Assembly: GCA_003255745.1 (NCBI GenBank)
Contig: QKYL01000001.1
Span: 186,001-250,000, forward strand
From: Paracoccus saliphilus
GTDB taxonomy: Bacteria; Pseudomonadota; Alphaproteobacteria; Rhodobacterales; Rhodobacteraceae
Direction: 5' to 3'
DNA: 64,000 bases
Part shown: one piece after another, positions 45,237 through 55,251 of the stretch
Layout: each line of letters begins with the position of its first letter
How positions within the stretch are numbered: the stretch's first letter is position 1
Program-made: the position numbers and the translations under genes
Notes under the pieces: model-generated
Seen by the model: the letters and a program-made list of their open reading frames with translations, nothing else
Told to the model about the DNA's origin: nothing
Database searches by the model: none

Positions 45237-45807
45237 TTGGCAGGCGGGCAGCCGCCGGTACGGTTCGGCTTCCCGCATCGGCAGCGGCAGGAGTGATCTG
45301 GGCTGCGGCCTGCCTCCTGACCTGAACCAGCCCCACCTTCGGGAGGGGCTGCTGACAGCGGGTCGGGTTTCGGCAGGCACGGGTCACAGGGCAGGGGCCT
45401 TTTGCCTTCGACATGAGGCGCACCCAGGAGGTGCAGCCTGCAGTCCGGCGCAGCGGGTCAATAGTCGCGGCCGTCTTCGGCGGTCCAGACGGTTTGAGCA
45501 GGCTATTCGGACCGATGTGGCAGCGGGCGGACAAAGCAACCACCAGCGGCTGGCCCTTGACCAGCTTCCGCATCTGGCAGGGCTAGTCGCCGGGCAATTT
45601 TTTGGCCCTATGTCTTTTAAAGCTAAACGCCCGTAAGTCCGTTGTCCAAAGCAGCCCGGCCGTCTGGCGCCGCGAAAGCTGGTGCCCTGCGCAGGCTGCG
45701 CGGGGCCTTTTCATCCAGTTGGGCGATACCGTTGCGGAACAGCGCTGTCTGACGGACCGAATGTGATCTCGGGACCCGGCAGAAAAGTCAGGATTCCGGC
45801 CCAAAGC
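45237..45807. other. 571-base gene-free stretch between trpB and DUF2237
   Basis: No reading frame here resembles a known family. Short open frames on both strands (for example 45226-45573 and 45583-45804 on the minus strand, 45220-45636 on the plus strand) are of the low-complexity kind seen throughout this GC-rich DNA. A hairpin with a TTCG tetraloop lies at 45329-45350. The middle (about 45590-45640) is visibly lower in GC, with a T6 run. It may be a decayed gene or element remnant. Confidence 0.5.
45329..45350 (+). terminator. TTCG-loop hairpin downstream of trpB
   Basis: AGCCCC pairs with GGGGCT, one A-A mismatch, then CC-GG closes a TTCG tetraloop, about 90 bases after the trpB stop. 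No T tract follows. It may terminate or stabilise the trpB transcript. Confidence 0.4.
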
Positions 45808-46182
45808 CTAGCCGGCATCGCCTTGGGCGTGGCGCTTCAAAAGCTCCAGCGGCACGATGTCCAAAGCCCGTCTGTGGGTGGCTTCCAGCACGACGCGGGG
45901 CGCCGCATATTCCTGCGTCGCCTGCAAAAAGCGTGCAGCGCACAAACACCATTGGTCGCCCGCCTTCAGCCCCGGAAAGCCGAATTCCGGGCGCGGCGTC
46001 GTCAGGTCGTTGCCCAGATAGCGAGACATCGCCAGAAACTCGTCGGTCAGGATGACGCAGACCGTGTGGCTGCCGCGGTCCTCCGGTCCTGTGTCGCAAC
46101 AGCCGTTGCGGTAAAAACCTGTGCGCGGCTTGGTCGAGCAGGGCTGCAGCTCCCCGCCCAGGACATTGATCGACGGCTCCAT
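45808..46182 (-). CDS. DUF2237 family protein
   Basis: A 124-residue protein of the DUF2237 family, cysteine-rich with blocks NVLGGELQPCSTKPRTGFYRNGCCDTGPEDRGSHTVCVILTDEFLAMSRYLGNDL, PEFGFPGLKAGDQWCLCAARFLQA and ATHRRALDIVPLE. Function unknown; the cysteines may bind metal. The ATG at 46182 follows GGGAGG; longer in-frame sequence upstream is not conserved-looking. It is followed on the same strand by the DUF2332 gene upstream at 46244. Confidence 0.9.
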   Translation of the reverse strand: MEPSINVLGGELQPCSTKPRTGFYRNGCCDTGPEDRGSHTVCVILTDEFLAMSRYLGNDLTTPRPEFGFPGLKAGDQWCLCAARFLQATQEYAAPRVVLEATHRRALDIVPLELLKRHAQGDAG

Positions 46183-46243
46183 GCGCGTGCCTCCCTTTCT
46201 GCGCCACCCTAGGGTGAGCTTTGTCGGGGGGAAAGAGGCAAGG

Positions 46244-47254
46244 TTACATCGGCCGGGGGTTCCATGCGATCCAGCGGCCGTGGAAATCGGCGCGACCGAG
46301 CAACCAGCGACGTTCCGAGCCGCTCCAGAACGCAAGGCGCAGGGCAGCGCCGTTGCCGCCGTCAGCCTCCATCTCGACATGGGCCAGTGGCGCCTGCGGG
46401 CTGGCCTGTGCGGCGGCCTGCGCCAAGGCATGGGCGCAGGCCGTCTTGGTGGCGGCGGAGAAATACTGCGCGGCAACCGTGTGAAAGACCATCGTCACCA
46501 CGCCCGGCACGGGGTCCTGCAGGTGCCGCGTCAGCCATTCACCCGCGTCGCCCCGGTCCACCGGCGGCGGGTCCGTCCGCGCGATCTGCAATGCGCCCCG
46601 AAGCCGTGAAAGACGGGCGGTCTGGTCGGCCCAGCAATAAGCCATCAGGCGCAGGGCGTCTTTATCTGGGTCCAAGGGGTTCAGGTCGACCCCCCGGCGG
46701 CTGCTTACCCGGACCTCGCCCTGCGGGACGGTGCCATGCCACTCGGGCGTCAGGGCAACTCCGTCGGAAGCAGGACCCAAGCGATAGCGGTCAAAGTTCA
46801 GGTTCAACCCCGCCGATGCGCCCAGTTCCAGAAGCCGAAGGGGCAAGGGTGCAAGAGTTGCCAGGAAGCGGGCCGCCGCGATCAGGGCGGCGGAGCGGGC
46901 GACCTCGTTCGTCTGGGGTGGACTGTCCAGCCATTCCAGAAGCGTCGCGTCATGGTCGCGCAACGTTGCAACCAGCAGGTCCGGCGGCACGTCACCTGCG
47001 GCATAGGCCTGCGCCAGTTCCGGCGCCGCGCGCGTCAGCACCAGCGCATGCAACCCGCCGCAAAGGCGCAACGGCACCGAGTCGGCGCGGCTGGATGGGT
47101 CCCGGGGCCAATCCAGAACCCGGCGTGCGACGCACCCTTGGTCAGGCGCAAGAACCGTCGCCAGGCTGTCGCAGATCTGTGCCGTCAAGGGCGACCCCAG
47201 CTGCCGGCAGGATCGGGCCTGGTCGCAAAAGGCGGCATGGACCTTCGATGTCAC
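46244..47254 (-). CDS. DUF2332 family protein
   Basis: A 336-residue protein of the DUF2332 group. The visible core LPLRLLELGASAGLNLNFDRYR resembles an SAM-methyltransferase motif I (LELGASAGLN), although no activity is established. Other blocks are VHAAFCDQARSCRQLGSPLTAQICDSLA, LCGGLHALVLTRAAPELAQAY and GVVTMVFHTVAAQYFSAAT. No signal peptide or membrane helix. It begins 4 bases inside the end of pth (overlapping frames), and the 3' neighbour is DUF2237. Role unknown. Confidence 0.85.
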   Translation of the reverse strand: MTSKVHAAFCDQARSCRQLGSPLTAQICDSLATVLAPDQGCVARRVLDWPRDPSSRADSVPLRLCGGLHALVLTRAAPELAQAYAAGDVPPDLLVATLRDHDATLLEWLDSPPQTNEVARSAALIAAARFLATLAPLPLRLLELGASAGLNLNFDRYRLGPASDGVALTPEWHGTVPQGEVRVSSRRGVDLNPLDPDKDALRLMAYCWADQTARLSRLRGALQIARTDPPPVDRGDAGEWLTRHLQDPVPGVVTMVFHTVAAQYFSAATKTACAHALAQAAAQASPQAPLAHVEMEADGGNGAALRLAFWSGSERRWLLGRADFHGRWIAWNPRPM

Positions 47255-47967
47255 TTGAAACGGTCCGTCAGGGCCCGCAGCCTGTCGGCAAGGCTGTCCT
47301 GACGCTGTGGTTCCGGCGCGGGCGCGGGATCAGGACGTGGCTTGGGTGCCTGACGGGCAGCAGGCCCCGCCCCGGCCACCTCCGTGCCGCTGTTGCGTGC
47401 GGGAGAGACGCGCGCCGCCACGGCGTTCTGGAACCGTCCTCCGTCACCCGCCGCCAATGCCGCCGCCCCGTCCGAGATGCCGCGCATCAGATCGTCCAGC
47501 CAATCCTGGTCCGCCTTGGCGAAATCCGACAGGACATACGGCGCGACCTTGTCCTTGTGCCCCGGATGCCCGATGCCAAGCCTGACGCGGTTGTAATCGG
47601 CACCGATATGCTGGTGGATCGAACGCAAGCCGTTGTGCCCCGCATGCCCGCCGCCCTGCTTGACGCGGCACTTGCCCGGTGCCAGGTCCAGTTCGTCATG
47701 CAGGACGATCACGTCCGCCGGTACCAGCTTCAGGTACCGCATCGCCTCGCCCACGGCCTGTCCGGACAGGTTCATGAAGGTCTGCGGCTTCAGCAGCGTG
47801 GCCCGACTGTCGCCGATGCGCCCCTCGGTCGTCAGGCCCTGAAACCGCGTGCGCCAAGGCCCGAAGCCATGATCCCCGGCAATCCGGTCCAGCGCCATGA
47901 AGCCGATGTTGTGACGGTTCGACGCATATTTCGCGCCGGGATTTCCCAGCCCCACGATCAGTTTCAC
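47251..47967 (-). CDS. pth: Peptidyl-tRNA hydrolase
   Basis: Releases peptides from peptidyl-tRNA that has dropped off ribosomes. The 238-residue protein carries MKLIVGLGNPGAKYASNRHNIGF (catalytic histidine H19), LLKPQTFMNLSGQAV, VLHDELDLAPGKCRVKQGGGHAGHNGLRSIHQHIG and YNRVRLGIGHPG. The last 50 residues are a Pro/Ala/Gln-rich extension (APKPRPDPAPAPEPQRQDSLADRLRALTDRF) beyond the usual roughly 190 residues. Its stop overlaps the DUF2332 start. Divergent from clpP over 165 bases. Confidence 0.94.
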   Translation of the reverse strand: MKLIVGLGNPGAKYASNRHNIGFMALDRIAGDHGFGPWRTRFQGLTTEGRIGDSRATLLKPQTFMNLSGQAVGEAMRYLKLVPADVIVLHDELDLAPGKCRVKQGGGHAGHNGLRSIHQHIGADYNRVRLGIGHPGHKDKVAPYVLSDFAKADQDWLDDLMRGISDGAAALAAGDGGRFQNAVAARVSPARNSGTEVAGAGPAARQAPKPRPDPAPAPEPQRQDSLADRLRALTDRFK

Positions 47968-48132
47968 GCCGGTCTCCTGACTGCCCGCGCGCCAATGGCG
48001 CGGGTCGAATTACGATCCATCCCTTGCGGCTGACCTTGCCGGTTACTAAGACTCTGTCAACCTATCGCGGCTAAGACAGGGGTTCAGGCCCGGACGAATC
48101 GCGGGGACAGGGACAGACAGCAAGGACAGAAG

Positions 48133-48765
48133 ATGAGCGATCCGGCAGAATTCTACATGAACACCCTCGTTCCCATGGTGGTCGAACAGACCTCGCGCGG
48201 CGAGCGGGCCTATGACATCTTCTCGCGGCTGCTGAAGGAACGGATCATCTTCGTCTCTGGCCCGGTCCATGACGGGATGTCCACGCTGATCTGCGCGCAG
48301 TTGCTGTTCCTGGAGGCGGAAAACCCGTCCAAGGACATCAGCATGTACATCAACAGCCCCGGCGGCGTCGTGACCTCGGGCCTGTCGATCTATGACACGA
48401 TGCAGTATATCCGCCCACGCGTCTCGACGCTGGTGGTGGGGCAGGCGGCCTCGATGGGGTCGCTGCTGTTGGCGGCGGGCGAACCCGGCCTGCGCTACTC
48501 GCTTCCCAACAGCCGTGTGATGGTCCACCAGCCGTCGGGCGGATACCAAGGCCAGGCGACCGACATCCTGATCCACGCGCGCGAAACCGAGAAGTTGAAG
48601 CGCCGCCTGAACGAAATCTACGTGAACCACACCGGCCGGACCTTGGAGGAGGTCGAGCAGGCGCTGGAGCGGGATCGGTTCATGGGACCGGACGAAGCCA
48701 AGGAATGGGGCTTGATCGACGAGGTGCTGAAGCCGCGCGGCAAGGCGGAACCCGAGAAGAAATAG
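48133..48765 (+). CDS. clpP: ATP-dependent Clp protease proteolytic subunit
   Basis: The 14-mer serine protease chamber used with ClpX (next gene) and ClpA. The 210-residue chain shows S107 in [15 protein letters not shown]132 in MVHQPSGG, and the late aspartate near [18 protein letters not shown]. Mature sequence starts near [29 protein letters not shown], consistent with a short propeptide. ATG 48133 follows GGACAGAAG. The separation of 156 bases from clpX suggests the latter has its own promoter too. Confidence 0.97.
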   Translation: MSDPAEFYMNTLVPMVVEQTSRGERAYDIFSRLLKERIIFVSGPVHDGMSTLICAQLLFLEAENPSKDISMYINSPGGVVTSGLSIYDTMQYIRPRVSTLVVGQAASMGSLLLAAGEPGLRYSLPNSRVMVHQPSGGYQGQATDILIHARETEKLKRRLNEIYVNHTGRTLEEVEQALERDRFMGPDEAKEWGLIDEVLKPRGKAEPEKK

Positions 48766-48921
48766 CCCGTTGGGGATTGTGACGGACCCCACGGGCCCTT
48801 AACATGGAATGAACTGCTCGGGGCGGCCGATCCGCTCCGGGAGATCCGAAGTGGCGACGTGCGGCCAAACCCGCCGTCGCCCGCAGCGCAGGACGCGCGG
48901 CGGTAGTGAAGGAAATGGACG

Positions 48922-50187
48922 ATGGCCAACCAGTCCGGCGGCGACAGCAAGAACACGCTCTATTGCAGCTTCTGCGGCAAGAGCCAGCACGAGGTCCGCA
49001 AGCTTATTGCAGGGCCCACCGTGTTCATCTGTGATGAATGCGTCGAACTGTGCATGGACATCATCCGCGAAGAAACAAAGACCAGCGGCCTGAAATCCGG
49101 TGACGGCGTCCCGACCCCGCGCGAGATATGCGGCGTTTTGGACGACTATGTGATCGGCCAGGAACATGCCAAGCGTGTGCTGTCGGTCGCAGTGCACAAC
49201 CACTATAAGCGGCTGAACCACGGGTCGAAGACGGATATTGAACTGGCCAAGTCGAACATCCTGCTGATCGGCCCGACCGGCTGCGGCAAGACGCTGCTGG
49301 CTCAGACCCTGGCGCGCATCTTGGACGTGCCGTTTACCATGGCCGATGCCACCACACTTACCGAGGCCGGCTATGTTGGCGAGGATGTGGAAAACATCAT
49401 CCTGAAGCTGCTGCAGGCCAGCGAATACAATGTCGAACGCGCGCAGCGCGGCATTGTCTACATCGACGAGGTCGACAAGATCACCCGCAAGTCCGACAAC
49501 CCTTCGATCACCCGCGATGTTTCGGGCGAGGGGGTGCAGCAGGCCCTGCTGAAGATCATGGAGGGTACTGTGGCCAGCGTGCCGCCCCAAGGCGGTCGCA
49601 AGCACCCGCAGCAGGAATTCCTGCAAGTGGACACGACAAACATCCTGTTCATCTGCGGCGGCGCCTTCGCGGGGCTTGATCGGATCATTTCGCAGCGCAA
49701 CAAGGGCACCGCAATGGGCTTTGGTGCCAGCGTCAAGGAAAACAGCGACAAGGGCATCGGCGAAACGTTCAAGGAACTGGAACCCGAGGACCTGCTGAAG
49801 TTCGGCCTGATCCCGGAGTTTGTCGGTCGTCTGCCGGTAATCGCCACGCTGACCGATCTGGACGAGGAAGCGCTGATCATCATCCTGACCAAGCCGAAGA
49901 ACGCCTTGGTCAAGCAGTATCAGCGCCTGTTCGATCTGGAAGGGGTGCAGCTGACCTTTACCGAGGATGCACTGACCGCCATCGCCAAGCGCGCGATCAA
50001 GCGCAAGACGGGCGCCCGCGGTTTGCGTTCCATCATGGAAGAGATCCTGCTGGACACGATGTTCGAGCTTCCGGGTCTGGATAGCGTCGAAGAAGTCGTG
50101 GTGAATGAGGACGCGGTCGAGAGTGCTTCGGTCAAGCCTTTGCTGATCCATACAGATGCCAAGAAAGGCAGCGCCTCGGCCGGTTAA
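48922..50187 (+). CDS. clpX: Clp protease ATP-binding subunit ClpX
   Basis: An AAA+ unfoldase that feeds substrates to ClpP. The 421-residue chain has the zinc-binding domain with C15, C18, C37 and C40 ([30 protein letters not shown]), Walker [20 protein letters not shown] at about 116-124, Walker [11 protein letters not shown], the [22 protein letters not shown] segment, and the pore and sensor motifs [11 protein letters not shown] and [23 protein letters not shown]. It follows clpP in the normal order. A large GC hairpin follows the stop codon. Confidence 0.97.
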   Translation: MANQSGGDSKNTLYCSFCGKSQHEVRKLIAGPTVFICDECVELCMDIIREETKTSGLKSGDGVPTPREICGVLDDYVIGQEHAKRVLSVAVHNHYKRLNHGSKTDIELAKSNILLIGPTGCGKTLLAQTLARILDVPFTMADATTLTEAGYVGEDVENIILKLLQASEYNVERAQRGIVYIDEVDKITRKSDNPSITRDVSGEGVQQALLKIMEGTVASVPPQGGRKHPQQEFLQVDTTNILFICGGAFAGLDRIISQRNKGTAMGFGASVKENSDKGIGETFKELEPEDLLKFGLIPEFVGRLPVIATLTDLDEEALIIILTKPKNALVKQYQRLFDLEGVQLTFTEDALTAIAKRAIKRKTGARGLRSIMEEILLDTMFELPGLDSVEEVVVNEDAVESASVKPLLIHTDAKKGSASAG

Positions 50188-50216
50188 ACGGACAGGCGAT
50201 GTTGCAGCTCATGATA

Positions 50217-50242
50217 GGGTCCGGCCTTCGAAGGCTGGACCC
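50217..50242 (+). terminator. 13-bp hairpin after clpX
   Basis: A near-perfect palindrome from 50217 to 50242 (arms start GGGTCCGG and end CTGGACCC, centre TTCGAA, one G-T pair) lies 29 bases after the clpX stop. No T run follows. It may end or protect clpX mRNA. Confidence 0.5.
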
Positions 50243-50295
50243 GAACTCTGATCTGGTGCATATCCTTGAGAAATCTGATCGGTGAGGTCTTGTCG

Positions 50296-50670
50296 ATGTC
50301 GTTTCTGCTGCGCACTCTGACCTGGTGGAACAGCCAGACGCTCAACACCCAGTTCTGGACTTGGCGCAATGGCGTGCAGGTAGGCGAGGATGCTGCCGGC
50401 AACCTGTTCTATCAGTCCAAGGACGGCGTGCGGCGTTGGGTGATCTACAAGGCCGAAGCCGAGGCCAGCCAGATCAGTCCAGAATGGCACGGTTGGCTGC
50501 ATCATACTTGGAACGAGCTCCCGACTGAAGTGCCACTGCCGCGCAAGGCGTGGGAGAAACCACACAAGCCGAACCTGACCGGCACGTCGGCGGCCTATGT
50601 GCCGGCCGGGTCGTTGAACCGCGCCCAGCCAGTCACCCGCCGGGACTATGATGCGTGGCAGCCCGAATAG
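50296..50670 (+). CDS. NDUFA12-family accessory protein of complex I
   Basis: A 124-residue homologue of the mitochondrial NDUFA12 (B17.2) accessory subunit of NADH:ubiquinone oxidoreductase, a protein present in alphaproteobacteria. Visible: [61 protein letters not shown] and [18 protein letters not shown] 50296 starts [11 protein letters not shown]; an upstream in-frame extension is unlikely. It begins the run leading to MlaD-like, DUF2155, aat and accCB. Confidence 0.93.
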   Translation: MSFLLRTLTWWNSQTLNTQFWTWRNGVQVGEDAAGNLFYQSKDGVRRWVIYKAEAEASQISPEWHGWLHHTWNELPTEVPLPRKAWEKPHKPNLTGTSAAYVPAGSLNRAQPVTRRDYDAWQPE

Positions 50671-50671
50671 C

Positions 50672-51145
50672 ATGGCTGCTGCCCCCGATTGCCAGCGCGA
50701 AGATCGGACCGAACTTTGGGCGGGTGCGGCGGTTCTGGCCCTAGCCGTCGCTTTTTTGGCTTGGGCGGCGCAGGATCGATGGCCAGGTGCACAGGGTTAT
50801 CATGTCACAGCTTCGTTCCCGGATGTCGACGGCGTCAGCGTCGGAACCGAGGTGCGTTTGGCTGGCGTCAAGATCGGGCGTGTCAGCGACATCCAGCTGA
50901 ACCCGCAGACGTTTTTGGCAGATGCCGTTCTTCAGATACCTGACGGCATCGTCCTGCCCGTTGACAGTGCTGCCCTGATCCAGTCGGACGGTCTGCTGGG
51001 AGGCGCTTACATCCAGCTGCAGCCCGGCGGCAGCATGGATAACTTGGGTCCTGGCGACGAAATCGAGGATGTCCAAGGGGCAGTCAGCTTGTTGCAACTG
51101 ATGCTCAAGTTTGTCGACAGCCAGTCCCAAGACACCGACCGATGA
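50672..51145 (+). CDS. MlaD-like MCE domain protein
   Basis: A 157-residue inner-membrane-anchored periplasmic protein: one helix at about 15-32 (LWAGAAVLALAVAFLAWAA), then an MCE domain (GYHVTASFPDVDGVSVGTEVRLAGVKIGRVSDIQLNPQTFLADAVLQIPDGIVLPVDSAALIQSDGLLGGAYIQLQPGG). MlaD is the substrate-carrying ring of the Mla lipid-transport system between outer and inner membranes. The other Mla genes are not nearby. The ATG at 50672 is preferred; ATGs at 50648 and 50651 lie inside the preceding gene. It overlaps the DUF2155 start. Confidence 0.85.
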   Translation: MAAAPDCQREDRTELWAGAAVLALAVAFLAWAAQDRWPGAQGYHVTASFPDVDGVSVGTEVRLAGVKIGRVSDIQLNPQTFLADAVLQIPDGIVLPVDSAALIQSDGLLGGAYIQLQPGGSMDNLGPGDEIEDVQGAVSLLQLMLKFVDSQSQDTDR

Positions 51146-51504
51146 TTGGGCGGGCGATCCGCATGCTCGTTTGCACGGCCATCTTGACCGGGCCTGCCGC
51201 CGCACAAGATACGGTGCGGGCTGGCGGCGCATTGCTGAGGGGCCTGGACAAGGTTTCGGGGCGCACCACGGATCTTCCCCTGCAGGTGGGCGAAGCGATC
51301 CGTTACGGCCGGCTTGAACTGCGTCTTGGAGAGTGCCGCTTTCCCGCGGCCGATCAAAGCTCCGATGCCTTTGCACAGTTGACCATCACAGACCTTCGCC
51401 AGAACGCCACCATCTTCAGCGGCTGGATGATCGCCAGCGCCCCCGCCTTGTCGGCACTTGACGATGCACGCTATGATGTGTGGGTCATGGCCTGCCAAAG
51501 CTGA
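51142..51504 (+). CDS. DUF2155 family exported protein
   Basis: A 120-residue protein with an N-terminal signal sequence (MIGRAIRMLVCTAILTGPAAAQ) and the DUF2155 body (GRTTDLPLQVGEAIRYGRLELRLGECRFPAADQSSDAFAQLTITD, IFSGWMIASAPALSALDDARYDVWVMAC). Periplasmic, function unknown. It overlaps the MlaD-like gene start/stop, and its 3' end runs 34 bases into the convergent aat frame. Confidence 0.87.
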   Translation: MIGRAIRMLVCTAILTGPAAAQDTVRAGGALLRGLDKVSGRTTDLPLQVGEAIRYGRLELRLGECRFPAADQSSDAFAQLTITDLRQNATIFSGWMIASAPALSALDDARYDVWVMACQS

Positions 51505-52100
51505 ACGTCCGAGAGAAGGGGATGGGCCGTGAAGTCCGCCTTTCTTCGCAGCGCGCGCGACAGGTTTTGCCGATAGATTGCGCGCGGCACCTCGATCCCG
51601 CCCATCCGCGCCAGATGCGGCGTCAGGAACTGCGTGTCGAACAGGGTGAAACCGCAGCGCGCCAGATGGTTCGATGTCCACAGCAACGCCAGTTTCGAGC
51701 CGTTGGTGCGCGCCGAAACCATAGATTCACCAAAGAACGCAGACCCGATCGTCACGCCAAAAATGCCCCCGGCAAACCGGCCATCGTAGCGAACTTCAAT
51801 GGCATGAGCATGGCCGGAGGCATGCAACTGGTCATAAAGGGCGGAAAGTTCGCCGTTGATCCACGTCGTCCCGCGGTCTGCGCATGCAGCCACCACGGCG
51901 CTGAAATCGCCGTCCAGATGCGCTGACCATCCGCCCTTCTTCAGGTCGCGGAGCAGTGAGCGTGACGCATGTACGCCGCCCACCGGCAGCACGCCCCGCA
52001 ACTGCGGATCGAACCAGTAAAGCCGGTCGTCATCCGCGCTTTCGGCCATGGGAAAGACCCCGCGCGCATAGCCGGTCAGCAGTTGCGCGGGGCTAAGCAC
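51471..52100 (-). CDS. aat: Leucyl/phenylalanyl-tRNA-protein transferase
   Basis: Adds Leu or Phe to proteins with N-terminal Arg or Lys, marking them for ClpAP degradation (N-end rule). The 209-residue chain has PAQLLTGYARGVFPMAESADDDRLYWFDPQLRGVLPVG and, later, TWINGELSALYDQLHASGHAHAIEVRYDGRFAGGIFGVTIGSAFFGESMVSARTNGSKLAL and FTLFDTQFLTPHLARMGG. The start is taken as the GTG at 52100, preceded by a GAGG; an upstream extension in frame lies in accC. It overlaps DUF2155 at the 3' end by 34 bases. Confidence 0.93.
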   Translation of the reverse strand: MLSPAQLLTGYARGVFPMAESADDDRLYWFDPQLRGVLPVGGVHASRSLLRDLKKGGWSAHLDGDFSAVVAACADRGTTWINGELSALYDQLHASGHAHAIEVRYDGRFAGGIFGVTIGSAFFGESMVSARTNGSKLALLWTSNHLARCGFTLFDTQFLTPHLARMGGIEVPRAIYRQNLSRALRRKADFTAHPLLSDVQLWQAMTHTS

Positions 52101-52107
52101 CGGCGCC

Positions 52108-53454
52108 TCAGGCGTAGTGGGTTTCCAGCCACCGCTCCAGCCAATGGATCGAGTAGTTCCCCGACCGGATATCGGGCTCGTCCAGCAGCGCGCGGAACAG
52201 CGGCACGGTCGTGTCCACCCCGTCGACAATCAGCTCACCCAAGGCACGCGACAGGCGGGCCAAGGCCTCGTCGCGGTCGCGGCCATGCACGATCAGCTTG
52301 CCGATCAGGCTGTCGTAATAAGGCGGGATCGAATACCCCTGATAAAGTGCGGAATCCATTCTGACCCCCAAGCCGCCCGGCGCATGATACTGGGTGATCT
52401 TGCCGGGGCAGGGCGAAAATGTCGGGACCTTTTCGGCGTTGATGCGCACCTCGATCGAATGGCCGTTGATCACCAGGTCTTCCTGGTGGAACTCCATCGG
52501 CAGGCCGGCAGCCACGCGGATCTGCTGACGCACCAGATCAACGCCAAAGATCGCCTCGGTCACGGGATGTTCGACCTGCAGGCGAGTGTTCATCTCGATG
52601 AAGTAGAACTCTCCGTCCTCATAAAGAAACTCGATCGTACCGGCCCCGGCATAGCCGATCTTGGCCACGGCATCCGCGCAGACCTTGCCGATGCGGGCGC
52701 GCTCCTCGGGCGTGATGACGGGGCCCGGAGCCTCCTCCAGCACCTTCTGGTGGCGGCGCTGCAGCGAACAGTCGCGTTCGCCCAGGTGGACGGCACGGCC
52801 CTTGCCGTCGCCAAAGACCTGGATCTCGATGTGGCGGGGACGCTGCAGGTATTTCTCAATGTAAACGTCGGGATTGCCAAAAGCCGCCTTCGCCTCGGCC
52901 CGGGCGGTGCGGAACGCGACCTCCAGGCCCGTCTCGTCCTGGGCCACCTTCATGCCGCGGCCGCCGCCGCCGGCAGTGGCCTTGATGATGACCGGATATC
53001 CGATCTGGCCTGCAACAGCCTTGGCCTGATCGACATCGTTCACGCCGCCGTCGCTGCCGGGCACGCAGGGCACGCCTAGGGCCTTCATCGTGTCCTTGGC
53101 GGTGATCTTGTCGCCCATGATGCGGATATGTTCCGCGCGCGGGCCGATGAAGGTGATGTCGTGATCTTCCAGCATCTGAACGAAGCCGGCATTTTCGGAC
53201 AGGAAGCCATAACCCGGATGGATCGCCTGCGCGCCCGTGATCTCGCAGGCCGAGATCAGCGCGGGCATCGACAGGTAACTTTGCGAGGACGGGGGCGGGC
53301 CGATGCAGACCGATTCGTCAGCCATGCGGACATGCATCGCATCGGCATCGGCGGTCGAATGGACGGCGACCGAGGCAATGCCCATCTCGCGGCAGGCCCG
53401 GATCACGCGCAGCGCGATCTCGCCCCGGTTGGCGATAAGGATCTTGTCGAACAT
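52108..53454 (-). CDS. accC: Biotin carboxylase of acetyl-CoA carboxylase
   Basis: Carboxylates biotin on AccB with ATP and bicarbonate, the first step of fatty-acid synthesis. The 448-residue chain shows [36 protein letters not shown], the glycine-rich [14 protein letters not shown] loop, [36 protein letters not shown] and [15 protein letters not shown]. Normal length and complete motifs. It follows accB on the same strand with a 4-base gap; aat begins 7 bases after its stop. Confidence 0.97.
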   Translation of the reverse strand: MFDKILIANRGEIALRVIRACREMGIASVAVHSTADADAMHVRMADESVCIGPPPSSQSYLSMPALISACEITGAQAIHPGYGFLSENAGFVQMLEDHDITFIGPRAEHIRIMGDKITAKDTMKALGVPCVPGSDGGVNDVDQAKAVAGQIGYPVIIKATAGGGGRGMKVAQDETGLEVAFRTARAEAKAAFGNPDVYIEKYLQRPRHIEIQVFGDGKGRAVHLGERDCSLQRRHQKVLEEAPGPVITPEERARIGKVCADAVAKIGYAGAGTIEFLYEDGEFYFIEMNTRLQVEHPVTEAIFGVDLVRQQIRVAAGLPMEFHQEDLVINGHSIEVRINAEKVPTFSPCPGKITQYHAPGGLGVRMDSALYQGYSIPPYYDSLIGKLIVHGRDRDEALARLSRALGELIVDGVDTTVPLFRALLDEPDIRSGNYSIHWLERWLETHYA

Positions 53455-53458
53455 GGGC

Positions 53459-53974
53459 TTACTCGACGATCATCAGGGGCGAGCCGAATTCGACCGGATT
53501 GCCGTCCTCGACCAGGATCCGCTTGACGGTGCCGGCGCGGGGGGCGGGGATGTGGTTCATCGTCTTCATCGCCTCGACGATCATCAAGGTGTCGCCCTCG
53601 GCCACGCTTGCTCCGACGGTCACAAAGGGCGCGGCCCCGGGTTCGGCCGACAGATAGGCCGTGCCCACCATGGGCGAGGTGACGGCGCCGGGCAGGCTGG
53701 CCGGATCTTCGTTCAGCGCAGGCAGCGAGGGTGCGGCAGGTGCCGAAGCAGCGGCAGGGGCCTGTGCGGTGGGGGCGTTCATGCCTGCGGGGGCCTGGGC
53801 ATAGACCACCTGCTTGCCCTGCTTGGACAGGCTTACGGTCAGGCGGTCGTGTTCACCGTATTCCCGCTTGACCGAGATCTCGTTCAACTCGCTGTCGTTC
53901 AGCAGCTGGGCCAGCGACTGGATGAAGGCCACGTCGCCGTCGTGGTGCTTGCCGGTGTTGGAATCGTTGCTCAT
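53459..53974 (-). CDS. accB: Biotin carboxyl carrier protein
   Basis: The carrier for acetyl-CoA carboxylase, 171 residues. An N-terminal domain, a flexible Ala/Pro-rich linker (about 60-85) and the biotinyl domain with [10 protein letters not shown], where the biotinylated lysine is K137. Another block is PLMIVE at the C-terminus. It precedes accC by 4 bases in transcription direction, the usual accB-accC order, and follows hisE after about 115 bases. Confidence 0.97.
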   Translation of the reverse strand: MSNDSNTGKHHDGDVAFIQSLAQLLNDSELNEISVKREYGEHDRLTVSLSKQGKQVVYAQAPAGMNAPTAQAPAAASAPAAPSLPALNEDPASLPGAVTSPMVGTAYLSAEPGAAPFVTVGASVAEGDTLMIVEAMKTMNHIPAPRAGTVKRILVEDGNPVEFGSPLMIVE

Positions 53975-54089
53975 GCCGTCCTCTGAGATCTTTTTGTCGT
54001 GCCGCTTGCGGGCGCGGCGATTGCGGGGCTTATAGCCTTTCTAGCGCCCCCAGGGGAAGGGTCTGGCGCATGGGGGCCGCGCCTGCGCA

Positions 54090-54400
54090 CTATTCCAGGC
54101 GGGATGCCTTTTCCTGCAGCCCGGATATGCCTTCGCGGCGCGCAAGCTCGGCCTCCACGTCGGCCAGCGACACGTCGCGGGCGGCCAGCATGACCAGCAG
54201 GTGGAAAAGCACGTCCGCCGCCTCCGAAACCAGTTTGGCTTTGTCGCCCTTGATCGCCTCGATGATCGCCTCAACGGCTTCCTCGCCGAATTTTTCGGCG
54301 CATTTTTCAGGGCCCTTCGCCAGCAACCGGGCGGTCCAGCTGCTGTCGGGATCGGACGACTTGCGGGCTTCGACCGTGGCGGCCAGACGGGACAGTGCGC

Positions 54401-54404
<4 letters not shown>
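54090..54404 (-). CDS. hisE: Phosphoribosyl-ATP pyrophosphatase
   Basis: Hydrolyses phosphoribosyl-ATP in the second step of histidine synthesis. The 104-residue chain has the EExxE..ExxD pattern of MazG-like folds in [62 protein letters not shown]. The start [14 protein letters not shown] at 54404 overlaps the hisF stop (ATGA). It is separate from any hisI, so the bifunctional form is absent. Confidence 0.95.
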
Positions 54405-55162
<758 letters not shown>

Positions 55163-55251
55163 CGGATGCGCCTTTTCTGGGGCTTTGGGGGTCTTCTAGC
55201 GCAGGCCGTGGCCTGGGGCCAGAGCGCGCGGAGCCGGGTCCTCTGGCTGCA

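Noticed and set aside
45220..45636. Open frame of 138 codons downstream of trpB
   Set aside because: No SD, no motif, and overlaps the trpB end; treated as part of the empty stretch.
48023..48067. Heat-shock (sigma-32-like) promoter before clpP
   Set aside because: CTTG and CCTAT elements are present, but their spacing is about 22 bases or more, not the 13-18 expected.
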